Below, in pieces: positions 42,551-50,992 of a stretch of 64,000 bases of DNA (the stretch's first letter is position 1; each line of letters starts with the position of its first letter). This DNA is from Bacillus sp. CH30_1T (GTDB taxonomy: Bacteria > Bacillota > Bacilli > Bacillales > Bacillaceae_B). Under the pieces are notes generated by a model. It did no database searches and was not told the DNA's origin. It saw nothing but the letters and a program-made list of their open reading frames with translations. The stretch lies in contig NZ_VTUY01000009.1 in NCBI RefSeq assembly GCF_008364765.1, forward strand, positions 62,001-126,000. The letters are read 5' to 3'. A program made the position numbers and the translations under genes.

Positions 42551-42994
42551 ATGTTAGTATGGGGACTCATTGTCTTTTTAGTAGTTGCTCTGATGATCAT
42601 GCCAAAGAGGTTAACCGTTAGGGAAAATCTCATCATGTTTCCGTTCGTTGGATATTTTGCCGCAGTGGCACATATTCTGGTAGGACTTATGTTAGATTAT
42701 GTGGATTTTGGACAAACCAAAAGTGTGGAATTTTCCGATTTTGCACTGGTTGTCTTTACTCCCTCGTTCATTGCACTTTTATTCTTGAATTTTATGAAAC
42801 CGGATAAGCCTTTGTTTTATGTACTCATTTGGACAATTTTCTCATTCTTTTTAGAAATATTACTTAGTTTTAACGGCTATATGAAGCATTTAGAGTGGGA
42901 AATTTGGTATTCCATCCCCGTTTATGTTGTGGCATTCTTTTTGCTGCATTGGTTTTTTCAACATATAGTCCGAAATGGATCTCAAGGCTCGTAG
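42551..42994 (+). CDS. CBO0543-like multi-span membrane protein
   Basis: This 147-residue protein has about five membrane helices. The short motif PKRLTVRENLIMFPF and a C-terminal YVVAFFLLHWFFQ resemble the CBO0543 family of Firmicute membrane proteins. It begins 75 bases after the C subunit and ends at a terminator, so it may be the fourth gene of the ger operon and be expressed in the forespore (inference). TTG 42548 and ATG 42551 are adjacent possible starts after AAAGGGGTGG. Confidence 0.7.
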   Translation: MLVWGLIVFLVVALMIMPKRLTVRENLIMFPFVGYFAAVAHILVGLMLDYVDFGQTKSVEFSDFALVVFTPSFIALLFLNFMKPDKPLFYVLIWTIFSFFLEILLSFNGYMKHLEWEIWYSIPVYVVAFFLLHWFFQHIVRNGSQGS

Positions 42995-43016
42995 GTTGTG
43001 TTTGTACATTTTACTT

Positions 43017-43063
43017 AAAAGATAGGGAGTTCTGCTAATACCAGTATCATCCCTATCTTTTTT
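43017..43063 (+). terminator. Terminator of the ger operon
   Basis: AAAAGATAGGGA (43017-43028) pairs with TCCCTATCTTTT, followed by more T to 43063. It lies 23 bases after the last gene. The 230 bases to the next gene hold no further clear element. Confidence 0.85.
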
Positions 43064-43290
43064 CGCTCATTTTTTGGGAATGCAGAAAATGAAACAACCT
43101 TTGTACACTATTTGTTTAACTTTTTCTTTCCAATTATGCATGTACATAGTACAGTACTTTTATAAGCGTATGAATCAGTGATTTTGGGTATAGACCAATG
43201 AGATAGCAGTGGCAGAGTTTCTATTTTTCTTGCCAGTTAGGGTCATGGGTTATGAACTGATCACATTATCTTATAGAAAGAAGGTCGAAT

Positions 43291-44124
43291 ATGCACGTAT
43301 CGGAAAAGTTTTATGAATTTATGTGCAAACGTACATGGCAGCTGACGGAGAATTGGTATGAGTCGTTGGATAAAAGTGATCCTTCAGGCGTGTATTCTTC
43401 AAAGGATCCTAAGGTGATTCAAACATTGAAGCGTCAAAATCATGAATTTCACGAACGCTTTTGTGTCCTTTTTAAGGATATAGGACAGGATGCACTATGC
43501 AATTTCGCCCAGTGGATCGAGGGAATTGCAAAGGATGAAGAACACTTACAAACGCCTATTCACTATATACTGAGGGAGTTCTTCAGAACCCAGGATCAGT
43601 ACCTGGAGATTTTGCAGGAATTTAGCCGCCAGCATGGCAGTGAGCTTCCACTGGATAGAATCGAGTCATTCAGGGAATTAATTATTAAAACCTTTAGTCT
43701 TGTCATTTCCAAATTTGCCGAAGAAAATTACGAATATGCCCAAAGACGCCTGAAGGCACAGCAGGAAATGATCAGGGAGTTGAGTTCGCCGGTTATATTA
43801 ATTGATAAGAAGACAGGGGTACTACCTCTTGTCGGGGATATCGATACAGGAAGAGCGAGATATATCCTCGAGAATACACTGGCAGAGTGCGTCGATAAAA
43901 ATGTTGAGCACTTATTCATTGATTTATCCGGTGTCATCATGGTGGATACGATGGTTGCCCATCAATTATTCCAGATCATCGAAAGCCTGAACTTAATTGG
44001 TGTGAAGAGCACGATTTCCGGCATTCGCCCGGAAATTGCCCAAACAGCCATTCAACTTGGTGTATCATTTGAAAATATTTCTGTCACTTCGACTCTTGAA
44101 CGAGCATTGAATGGGCGACGCTAG
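43291..44124 (+). CDS. RsbR-family stressosome protein
   Basis: This 277-residue protein has an N-terminal non-haem globin-like domain (about 1-150) and a C-terminal STAS domain (about 155-275). Both Thr phosphosites of RsbRA-type proteins are in place: Thr186 in DIDTGRA and Thr220 in VDTMVAHQ. RsbR/RsbS complexes hold RsbT and release it on stress, leading to SigB activation. The ATG is preceded by AGAAAGAAGG. It is a stand-alone gene away from any rsbST genes, as with other RsbR paralogues. It is distinct from the paralogue at the window start. Confidence 0.92.
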   Translation: MHVSEKFYEFMCKRTWQLTENWYESLDKSDPSGVYSSKDPKVIQTLKRQNHEFHERFCVLFKDIGQDALCNFAQWIEGIAKDEEHLQTPIHYILREFFRTQDQYLEILQEFSRQHGSELPLDRIESFRELIIKTFSLVISKFAEENYEYAQRRLKAQQEMIRELSSPVILIDKKTGVLPLVGDIDTGRARYILENTLAECVDKNVEHLFIDLSGVIMVDTMVAHQLFQIIESLNLIGVKSTISGIRPEIAQTAIQLGVSFENISVTSTLERALNGRR

Positions 44125-44244
44125 AATGAAGTCATTCAACGAGCGGTTACAACGTCTGGTCTATCCTTCTACTAATGAAAAGACCATGGAATTTGGGTTA
44201 AGTAAAAATTAAACATACTGAAAGTCATGAATGCCCTGTCTTTT

Positions 44245-44253
44245 TGTTATAAT
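44245..44253 (+). promoter_or_regulatory. Extended -10 promoter candidate for the DnaD-domain gene
   Basis: TGTTATAAT gives TG-N-TATAAT. No strong -35 is seen. It lies about 80 bases before the TTG start at 44335. Confidence 0.4.
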
Positions 44254-44334
44254 ACATAGTAATTGATCTTACAATCTAAAGAAGGTTGAAGTGTAACGTT
44301 TTTCGTTCACTTTCTATGTAAAAGGGGAATTCAC

Positions 44335-44667
44335 TTGAAATTTGAAGAGATTAATCCAGAACTAGTGACATTATGCCGGACGTCAGATCCATTTCATATG
44401 GCAGAAACGGTGATCGGAGACCGATTAAGAGGTTTGGATATCCTGTCGTTAAAGGGTATAGAGCGTAAAAAGGCCCTTCCGAGAGACGTGGTCAACCTGT
44501 TGATCATCTATTTCTTCACAGAGGTCAAAGGCACGGTCTATCATAGGAACGCACTTTCTAAGTTATATAATCATTGGGTATCTAATGAAGTGTTTACCTT
44601 CTCTAAGGCAAAAAAGATGATAGAGATGGACATGCACGAGCAGCTCGGTGAAATCGACCGTTTATAG
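44335..44667 (+). CDS. Stand-alone DnaD/DnaB C-terminal-domain-like protein
   Basis: This 110-residue protein contains a segment PRDVVNLLIIYFFTEVKG, then LSKLYNHWVSNEVFTFSKAK, that fits the DnaB_2/DnaD C-terminal domain of replication initiation proteins (helix, then HW motif, then T-x-x-x-A). That domain normally binds single-stranded DNA or promotes assembly on DNA. Here it stands alone, so the role is uncertain. The start is TTG 44335 with AAAAGGGGA 6 bases upstream. A decayed second copy lies at 46440. Confidence 0.65.
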   Translation: MKFEEINPELVTLCRTSDPFHMAETVIGDRLRGLDILSLKGIERKKALPRDVVNLLIIYFFTEVKGTVYHRNALSKLYNHWVSNEVFTFSKAKKMIEMDMHEQLGEIDRL

Positions 44668-44677
44668 ATATGCGAAA

Positions 44678-44987
44678 GAGGCTGGGACAAAACTAAAAAA
44701 CCACGATAAAAAGACGAACAATAGAAGTGTAGGTTCTTTATACCGCTAATGATTTCCGTGCAAGACTACGCTTTCCGCGGGTAGCCCGCGAGCCTCCTCG
44801 GCAAGCCTGCGGGGTCTCACATAAGCTACTCTTCCCGCAGGAGTCTTCGTCTTGCACTCCAATCAACCGCTGGAAACAGCTAAAATCAAATGAGTCGAAA
44901 ATAAATAATAAACCCGAACAAATCTGCACACTAAGAAGCAGGTTTGTTCGGGTTTGACTTAGGCTAAAAAACTTTTGTCCCAGCCTC
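44678..44987. repeat. Large element with terminal inverted repeats, copy 2 (310 bp)
   Basis: GAGGCTGGGACAAAA (44678-44692) and TTTTGTCCCAGCCTC (44973-44987) are perfect 15-bp inverted ends. Inside, GTGCAAGAC/GTCTTGCAC and CCGCGGG/CCCGCAGG arms and the stem AACCCGAACAAATCTGC / GCAGGTTTGTTCGGGTT match copy 1 in layout. It is the uninterrupted form and starts 10 bases after the DnaD-domain gene. Confidence 0.82.
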
Positions 44988-45171
44988 ATTTTTTTCTTTA
45001 ATAGCTGAATGAAGAATTTCATTTCATGGAATGTCATTGATGAGGCGGTAACCATGAGTGTAGAGACCCAAGATTCTATGGGGATTAGGCAGGATATCAG
45101 TAAAGAATAAACATTTTCCAGTGAGGCACACTAACAACTACATATCATTTTTTTGTAAAGGTGACCTCCTC

Positions 45172-45969
45172 ATGGACAATCATACAAGCGACAACACGGC
45201 TAGGCGTTACACGGCGCATGTCAGTATTCTAGGTACCACCCAGATCCACTTGAGGAATCCGTATATCATCGCATGGTGGAGTGCAGCTTTTCCCGGGTTT
45301 GGCCATTTACTATTATCGAAGTATTTACGTGGTTTTGTCCTCTTCATTTGGGAAGTCATTGTGAATCTACAAGCGAATGTCAATCTGGCCATGATTTATT
45401 CGTTTCAAGGCGAGATCGAGATGGCGAAGGAGATTTTAGATACGAGGTGGCTTCTGATTTATATTCCTGTTTATATTTTTGGGATTTGGGACAGTTATAG
45501 GACCACGGTTGACATGAATAAGGTTTACATATTAGCCGATCGGGAAGCCCACCCTTTTAATTCATTCAGCATAGGAGCACTTGAGATCAATTATTTGGAT
45601 AAACGAAATCCGGTTATGTCCGTATTGTGGTCCTTATTTATCCCTGGTCTCGGACAATTATATGTCCATAGGATTGTAACAGCATTTTTCGTGATTATTT
45701 GGGCGGTTGTCTTTTTCTACTATTCACACGGTCTTGAGGCCATTTCCCTTTTATTCTTAGGAGAAATACAGGGGGCAACCAGTGTCATCAATCCCGAATG
45801 GCTCTTATTTTTCCCTTCACTATATGGTTTTTCCATTTTTGATTCCTATATGAATACGGTAGAGAATAATAAGTTGTTTGTAAAGGAACAAAGGGCGTTT
45901 CTTAAGAGAAATTATCAATCCCCCAATTTCCAACCTATGAAAAGTAAAAAAAGCGAAGTGATCGAATGA
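45172..45969 (+). CDS. Membrane protein with two TM2-like repeats
   Basis: This 265-residue protein is built from two related halves. Each opens with a proline-glycine motif before a membrane helix: WWSAAFPGFGHLLLSKYLRG (about 32-51) and LWSLFIPGLGQLYVHRIVT (about 160-178). PGxGqly is the hallmark of TM2-type domains. Each half also carries a DSYRTTVDMNK / DSYMNTVENNK segment. I take ATG 45172, with AAAGGTGA 7 bases upstream. It overlaps the next gene (ATGA). Function unknown; an envelope role is plausible. Confidence 0.75.
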   Translation: MDNHTSDNTARRYTAHVSILGTTQIHLRNPYIIAWWSAAFPGFGHLLLSKYLRGFVLFIWEVIVNLQANVNLAMIYSFQGEIEMAKEILDTRWLLIYIPVYIFGIWDSYRTTVDMNKVYILADREAHPFNSFSIGALEINYLDKRNPVMSVLWSLFIPGLGQLYVHRIVTAFFVIIWAVVFFYYSHGLEAISLLFLGEIQGATSVINPEWLLFFPSLYGFSIFDSYMNTVENNKLFVKEQRAFLKRNYQSPNFQPMKSKKSEVIE

Positions 45970-46427
45970 AGTTATTCTCAACGTTTGAACATAATACCTA
46001 TTTAGAAATGGCCATTACTCTGCTTGAGGAACAAGGGATAAAGAAAGAAGATATATTTGCGATGCCTTTGGATAAGCGAACGGAAAATCGAAAAGTATTC
46101 GATTCCATTAAACGGTCGGATGGAACGTCTCTCATTGATATCGGCATGGCCCTTGCGACAGCCTTCTCTGTCATTGGTGCGAGTATCGGTTTTGATCTGG
46201 CATGGGGTCCCATTTACTGGGGTCTGATTGGTGCAGCGGCGGGGTTTATGATAGGATTCATGATTCGGATATTGACAGAAGTGGTGTTGAAACCGAGAAG
46301 GAGATCGTTAAAAGGGAAATCCTCTGAAGTGATCTTGATTATCGCATGCGAAGAAAATCAGGGTGAAATGGTAGAAAGTATTCTTTGGGAACATTATGCC
46401 TTGGGAGTAGCGAAGTCTAGAGAATAG
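45966..46427 (+). CDS. Membrane protein with glycine-zipper hairpin
   Basis: This 153-residue protein has a soluble N-terminal part (about 1-55), two small-residue-rich membrane helices (ATAFSVIGASIGFDL and WGLIGAAAGFMIGFMIRIL), and a soluble C-terminal part with strand SSEVILIIACEE and helix. The repeated soluble halves around a hairpin suggest a sensor or gated membrane protein. It is coupled to the preceding gene through ATGA. I do not recognise a named family. Confidence 0.7.
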   Translation: MKLFSTFEHNTYLEMAITLLEEQGIKKEDIFAMPLDKRTENRKVFDSIKRSDGTSLIDIGMALATAFSVIGASIGFDLAWGPIYWGLIGAAAGFMIGFMIRILTEVVLKPRRRSLKGKSSEVILIIACEENQGEMVESILWEHYALGVAKSRE

Positions 46428-46439
46428 CAGGTCGGCATA

Positions 46440-46563
46440 CCGAATTCAAAGGGCCAGTCTATCACCGGAATGCACTTCCTAAACTGATTACACTGGTGTC
46501 TCAATGAAAGAGAAGATGGAGTTGGATATTCATGAACAGCTTGGTGAAATCGATCGGATATAA
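46440..46563 (+). pseudogene. Decayed fragment of the DnaD-domain gene
   Basis: One frame reads FKGPVYHRNALPKL and ends at TGA 46505-46507. Another reads EKMELDIHEQLGEIDRI and ends at TAA 46561-46563. The intact gene at 44335 has VKGTVYHRNALSKL and MIEMDMHEQLGEIDRL at the same places. About 60 bases between them, including the HW segment, are mostly lost. Confidence 0.8.
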
Positions 46564-46727
46564 TGGACTCAAGTTGAAAGGTCTGAATCTCAATTCCTAT
46601 ATGGGAGAAGGTTCAGACCCTTTTCTATGGCCTCACAAAGAATCCCTAATACACCCTAATTATGGTAAAATAAAATCATATATTATATTTTTGGAATATT
46701 TCGGTTTCGGAGGAGGGGAATACATAT

Positions 46728-48791
46728 ATGGTCACCACGCAAACAGCTCCCTTTTTGGTCAGTGGTATGAGGGAAAAGGACCTGGAATCAGTCATGGATT
46801 GGTTTGTGCAGCGTAAACAATCGTTCTATGCCCTGGGACGGATTTATGTAAGTAAGCAAGAGGATCTGGAAGAGATATTTTATCGTTCGATCATCGTGGT
46901 ACATAATGAATTACACCGATTGAAAAAAGAAACTTCATTTGAATCGTGGGCTGTTTCTCATTTTATACATTATGGCCGGGATCTCTCTAAAAATAAGAGT
47001 TTCCGGGATTCAGAGGGTCAGAAATCTGATCAAACGCTCTTTCATGCCTTACTTCAATTAGAGGATCAGGAGAAAGAGGCGATTGCTTTAACTTATTTCA
47101 ACGAATGCTCTTATGCAGAAGTTGGACGTATTCTGGATATTTCAGTAGAGAAGGTTAAATCCTGTGTATTTTCAGGTGTACGAAAGCTTAGAGAAGAGTT
47201 GGGTCACGGTTCTTTCGAGGGCTGTCGGGAATATCATGAGCATTATCTTGAGTACTTAGGTAGAACGATGGATCGGCCTGAAAAGGTAGAGTTTGAGATG
47301 CATATTTACCATTGTCACGGCTGTCAGGAGGATCTGGCCTCTTTTCAGGAAGTGGTGCTGTCTTTGGCAGGAATGACAGATGTCATAGAGGTCCCTGCTG
47401 GATTCATGGGAAGGGTCACGAGCAAGGTGGAGGAAAGAGAAGCGCGCAGGCAAAGGAAGAAAAAGAAACGGAAATCGATCTGGCTTGCCTTCGCAGGTGT
47501 TTTCGCGATGGTCGTATCGATCGGATTCGTGACAGGTGGATTCTCCAGTCTCTACTATGCATGGACGGAAGAGGATGAACAATTGCGTGCCATCCTCCAG
47601 CATGACTTGGGGGAACTTCTGAATCTCGAGTCGGAAAGCAATGGGGTGAAGATCACCATCAAGAGTGTTGTCGCCGATGATGTACAGACTCTTGTCTTTT
47701 ATGAAATAGAGGATACAAAGAAAGACAATCGCTATATGATGAATGCTCATGAAGGCGTCCATATCGAGAATGAATATGACGTCATGAGGCGTGATGTGCA
47801 ACACATGTTCTATTCACCTCCTGTCGATCAGGGCGAAATACAAAATGAAGAGAAAAATGTTTATAAGGGCACCCTGAGCCTCCTGCCGGTTTCGGTGGAT
47901 GAAGGAACAATTAAATTGAATGTAGCAAGGCTCATGCAAATAGTTCAGGACCCCAAAAAGGACGGGGGTTACCGTGGGGAGATGACATTTGCCGAAGGGG
48001 ATTGGAGCTTTGACATTCCGTTTACAAAGCAGTCATCCCGGGTGCATAAGCTTGATAAGGAAATCGACATTGACGGGATTCCGGTCCGCCTGGATAAGCT
48101 GACGATTGCGCCGACCACGACGCTCCTCCAGTACAGCTTTCAGAATCAGGGTGGGAACAGAAGGATTGATGTCATTACATTTGATTCCCTTGAAACGGAT
48201 AAGAACAAGGTGGAAGCAGGCATCTTTGGAAGCAATATGTACGTGGAATCCTTTGATCAGGAAGGGTGGAGTGCCTTTAAATCGGGCTTTGACACCTTAT
48301 ATTTTGAAAATCCCAAAGAAGTGAACATTCAATTTGATTCCATTCATTTATCTGTAGACGATCGGAAAACCATACCGCTTGATAACCTCAAGGACCTGCC
48401 CCAGACATTCGAGTATCAAGGGAATACCATTTCCATTGATGAAATCCAGGCAGGAAATCCGGCGAAGTTGATTCTGAGTCATGATGTATCGAAGGATCGT
48501 GCCTATGAAAGAGTGAACTATGGGTTCTCCAGCGATTATTTGATGAATGAAAATACTTCAATTGGAGTAAGTGATGGCGATGGAGTATTGATGGATAAAA
48601 ACGGCAAGGTCCATGAAATTGATGTATATGAGTATGATAAATTAGATCAACCCCGCTACTTCGAAACAGAGCAAACCATAGAATTTTATAACGATTCGGC
48701 CAAGGAAGATGTAAACTTGACCAAGCTTGAAATCGAAGGCTACAGCACAACGAAATATGTGGATGACCGGGTGAAGGTGAAGTTGGATTAG
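46728..48791 (+). CDS. One-polypeptide ECF sigma factor / zinc anti-sigma / DUF4179-type membrane protein
   Basis: This 687-residue protein has residues 14-95 fitting a degenerate sigma region 2. Residues 100-158 are a sigma region 4 helix-turn-helix (CSYAEVGRILDISVEKVKS). Cys166, His192, Cys196 and Cys199 form the C-x25-H-x3-C-x2-C zinc anti-sigma (ZAS) motif. A basic stretch and one membrane helix (251-269) lead to an outer domain of about 400 residues like DUF4179/DUF5643. Normally sigma and anti-sigma are separate genes. The ATG follows AGGAGGGG. It may control transcription from the membrane or after proteolysis (inference). Confidence 0.88.
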   Translation: MVTTQTAPFLVSGMREKDLESVMDWFVQRKQSFYALGRIYVSKQEDLEEIFYRSIIVVHNELHRLKKETSFESWAVSHFIHYGRDLSKNKSFRDSEGQKSDQTLFHALLQLEDQEKEAIALTYFNECSYAEVGRILDISVEKVKSCVFSGVRKLREELGHGSFEGCREYHEHYLEYLGRTMDRPEKVEFEMHIYHCHGCQEDLASFQEVVLSLAGMTDVIEVPAGFMGRVTSKVEEREARRQRKKKKRKSIWLAFAGVFAMVVSIGFVTGGFSSLYYAWTEEDEQLRAILQHDLGELLNLESESNGVKITIKSVVADDVQTLVFYEIEDTKKDNRYMMNAHEGVHIENEYDVMRRDVQHMFYSPPVDQGEIQNEEKNVYKGTLSLLPVSVDEGTIKLNVARLMQIVQDPKKDGGYRGEMTFAEGDWSFDIPFTKQSSRVHKLDKEIDIDGIPVRLDKLTIAPTTTLLQYSFQNQGGNRRIDVITFDSLETDKNKVEAGIFGSNMYVESFDQEGWSAFKSGFDTLYFENPKEVNIQFDSIHLSVDDRKTIPLDNLKDLPQTFEYQGNTISIDEIQAGNPAKLILSHDVSKDRAYERVNYGFSSDYLMNENTSIGVSDGDGVLMDKNGKVHEIDVYEYDKLDQPRYFETEQTIEFYNDSAKEDVNLTKLEIEGYSTTKYVDDRVKVKLD

Positions 48792-48797
48792 AATATA

Positions 48798-48850
48798 GAA
48801 GAGGGACGGACCTCCTGCGCTAAAAGCAAGCAGGAGGTCCGTCCCTCTTC
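48798..48850. repeat. GGGACGGACCT palindrome, copy 7
   Basis: A perfect 21-bp stem (48798-48818 with 48830-48850) is the longest in the window. It has no T tract. It follows the sigma/anti-sigma gene by 6 bases. Confidence 0.9.
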
Positions 48851-48887
48851 AGTGAGAATAACTTCCCCCAACAGAGAAACAATAGGT

Positions 48888-48908
48888 TTGTCGTGACAAG
48901 GGTGACAA
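48888..48908 (+). promoter_or_regulatory. Possible MtlR operator upstream of mtlA
   Basis: TTGTC-GT-GACAA (48888-48899) is a near-perfect dyad and is followed by a further TGACAA half-site at 48903-48908. It lies about 95 bases before mtlA, where the activator MtlR would bind. Assignment rests on position and symmetry. Confidence 0.4.
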
Positions 48909-48927
48909 AGTTAGTTTTCATCGTTGT

Positions 48928-48941
48928 TGAAACCGTCACCA
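48928..48941 (+). promoter_or_regulatory. Candidate cre site (CcpA) of the mtl operon
   Basis: TGAAACCGTCACCA matches 12 of 14 positions of the cre consensus TGWAANCGNTNWCA. It lies in the mtlA upstream region and fits catabolite repression by CcpA. Confidence 0.45.
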
Positions 48942-49000
48942 TCTGGAGCCTATGATGGATGTAAGAGAAATTATTATTCAATCATGAAAGGATGAGAGAA

Positions 49001-50908
49001 GTGGCTCAATCAAATATGAAAGTCGCGGTACAAAAGTTTGGTAACTTCCTCAGTTCAATGGTTCTGCCGAATATTGGCGCATTTATCGCTTGGGGTTTAA
49101 TTACAGCGTTGTTCATACCAACTGGGTTCTTTCCAAATGAAAGCCTTGCCAAACTGGTAGGGCCGATGGTTACGTATCTGTTACCGCTCTTAATCGGGTA
49201 TACAGGAGGTAAGCTCGTACACGACCAGCGCGGTGGGGTCGTGGGTGCAATCGCTACAATGGGTGTCATCGTCGGTGCACCGGATACACCGATGTTCCTG
49301 GGTGCCATGGTCATGGGGCCATTGGGTGCTTACGTTATCAAGAAATTTGACCAGATAATCGAAGGCAAAATCAGAGCAGGATTTGAAATGCTCGTCAATA
49401 ACTTCTCGGCCGGTATCCTTGGAGGAATCCTTGCGATCCTTGCATTCCTTGGCGTAGGACCTGCCGTTGATGCATTCACGAATCTATTGGTCGCAGGTGT
49501 TGACTGGCTGGTAGCAGCGGGGCTGCTTCCATTAACAAGTATCCTGATTGAACCTGCAAAGATTCTATTCTTAAATAATGCCATCAACCACGGTGTACTA
49601 TCACCAATCGGGTTGGAGCAGGTTCAACAGGGTGGAAAATCGATTCTATTCCTTTTAGAAGCAAACCCGGGACCGGGTCTTGGTATTCTGTTAGCGTTCA
49701 TGTTCTTTGGAAAAGGAACAGCGAAACAATCGGCTCCAGGAGCAGGAATCATCCACTTTTTCGGTGGGATTCATGAGATTTACTTCCCGTACGTATTAAT
49801 GAAGCCGATGCTGTTCGTTTCTGTCATCCTTGGTGGAATGAGCGGAGTGTTCACCCTTGTTTTATTAGGTGGAGGATTGGTATCACCGGCATCACCTGGT
49901 AGTATCCTTGCGATTACTGCGGTTACCCCCCCAGAAGGAATGGCGTACCTGGCAAACTTTGCAGCTGTCCTTGTGGCAGCAGCCGTATCTTTCATCGTGT
50001 CCGCAATAGTGTTGAAATCAAGCAAAACAAGTGATGAAGACATCGAAGGCGCAACGAAGAAAATGCAGGAAATGAAAGGCAAGAAGAGTTCTGTAGCAGG
50101 CCAAGTAAGCCAAGGAACAATGCCTGAAGAAGTAAACAAAATCGTCTTTGCCTGTGATGCAGGTATGGGCTCAAGTGCTATGGGGGCTTCACTCCTGCGC
50201 AAGAAAGTGAAGGCGGCAAGTCTCAACGTCAGCGTAACGAATACATCCATCAGTAACCTTCCATCAGACGCTCAAGTCGTCATCACACAGGAAGAACTGA
50301 CGCCGCGGGCGAAAAATAAACTTCCGAATGCATATCACATTTCCGTGGATAATTTCCTATCCAGTCCGGAATACGACAAGCTGATCGCGGGTCTTCAGGA
50401 CGGAATCACGGATGAGCAGGCAGAGGTTGTAGAAGAAGCAGAGGATGAAGCGGTAAACGCTGAACCGAATGCAGATCACGATGATGATCTCCTCCTGGAA
50501 GAGAACATCTTCATGAACCAGGAATTTGCCACAAAAGAAGAGGCGATCCGGTTCGCAGGGGAAGCCCTCGTCAAAGCAGGATACGTGGAAGAAAGCTATG
50601 TAGATGCTATGATTGACAGAGAAGGAATTACTTCTACCTACATGGGTAATAATGTAGCCATTCCACACGGTACGGAAGATGCGAAGAAAGCCGTCATCAA
50701 ATCCGGCTTCACAGTCGTTCAAGTTCCGAACGGCGTGGACTTCAATGGTGAGAAGGCGAAGATGATCTTCGGTATCGCAGGTAAGGATGGCACACATTTG
50801 GAAATCCTATCAGGCATTGCCGTTGTCTGCTCTGAGCAGGAAAACGTCGATCAGATGGTACAGGCCAAGTCAGCCAAAGAACTGAAAGACATCATTAACA
50901 GCAACTAG
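49001..50908 (+). CDS. mtlA: Mannitol-specific PTS enzyme IICBA
   Basis: This 635-residue protein takes up mannitol and phosphorylates it to mannitol-1-phosphate. IIC spans about 1-345, IIB about 375-465 with phospho-Cys385 in FACDAGMGSSAMG, and IIA about 490-635 with phospho-His556 in VAIPHGT. IIC and IIA positions match the E. coli single-chain enzyme. Many Bacillus species encode IIA (MtlF) separately, and I see no mtlF here. I take GTG 49001 with AAAGGA 8 bases upstream rather than ATG 48992. It is the first gene of mtlA-mtlR-mtlD. Confidence 0.95.
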   Translation: MAQSNMKVAVQKFGNFLSSMVLPNIGAFIAWGLITALFIPTGFFPNESLAKLVGPMVTYLLPLLIGYTGGKLVHDQRGGVVGAIATMGVIVGAPDTPMFLGAMVMGPLGAYVIKKFDQIIEGKIRAGFEMLVNNFSAGILGGILAILAFLGVGPAVDAFTNLLVAGVDWLVAAGLLPLTSILIEPAKILFLNNAINHGVLSPIGLEQVQQGGKSILFLLEANPGPGLGILLAFMFFGKGTAKQSAPGAGIIHFFGGIHEIYFPYVLMKPMLFVSVILGGMSGVFTLVLLGGGLVSPASPGSILAITAVTPPEGMAYLANFAAVLVAAAVSFIVSAIVLKSSKTSDEDIEGATKKMQEMKGKKSSVAGQVSQGTMPEEVNKIVFACDAGMGSSAMGASLLRKKVKAASLNVSVTNTSISNLPSDAQVVITQEELTPRAKNKLPNAYHISVDNFLSSPEYDKLIAGLQDGITDEQAEVVEEAEDEAVNAEPNADHDDDLLLEENIFMNQEFATKEEAIRFAGEALVKAGYVEESYVDAMIDREGITSTYMGNNVAIPHGTEDAKKAVIKSGFTVVQVPNGVDFNGEKAKMIFGIAGKDGTHLEILSGIAVVCSEQENVDQMVQAKSAKELKDIINSN

Positions 50909-50919
50909 ATCAATCATTC

Positions 50920-50946
50920 AGAAAGGCGGGATCTCTGCCTTTCTGT
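50920..50946 (+). terminator. Intercistronic hairpin between mtlA and mtlR
   Basis: AGAAAGGC (50920-50927) pairs with GCCTTTCT (50937-50944), followed by a weak T-rich tail. It could reduce expression of mtlR and mtlD relative to mtlA. Confidence 0.55.
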
Positions 50947-50992
50947 TCTCATTTGTATCGATAAAAGCTAATTCAGGGGAAGAGGGGAAAGC

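Noticed and set aside
43100..43200. SigB promoter for the RsbR gene (GTTTAA and GGGTAT)
   Set aside because: Both hexamers occur, but they are about 65 bases apart instead of 12-15, so they do not make a promoter.
45009..45110. 33-codon frame after the large repeat copy 2
   Set aside because: It has no ribosome site and no recognisable sequence. It could be a gene remnant, but nothing supports it.
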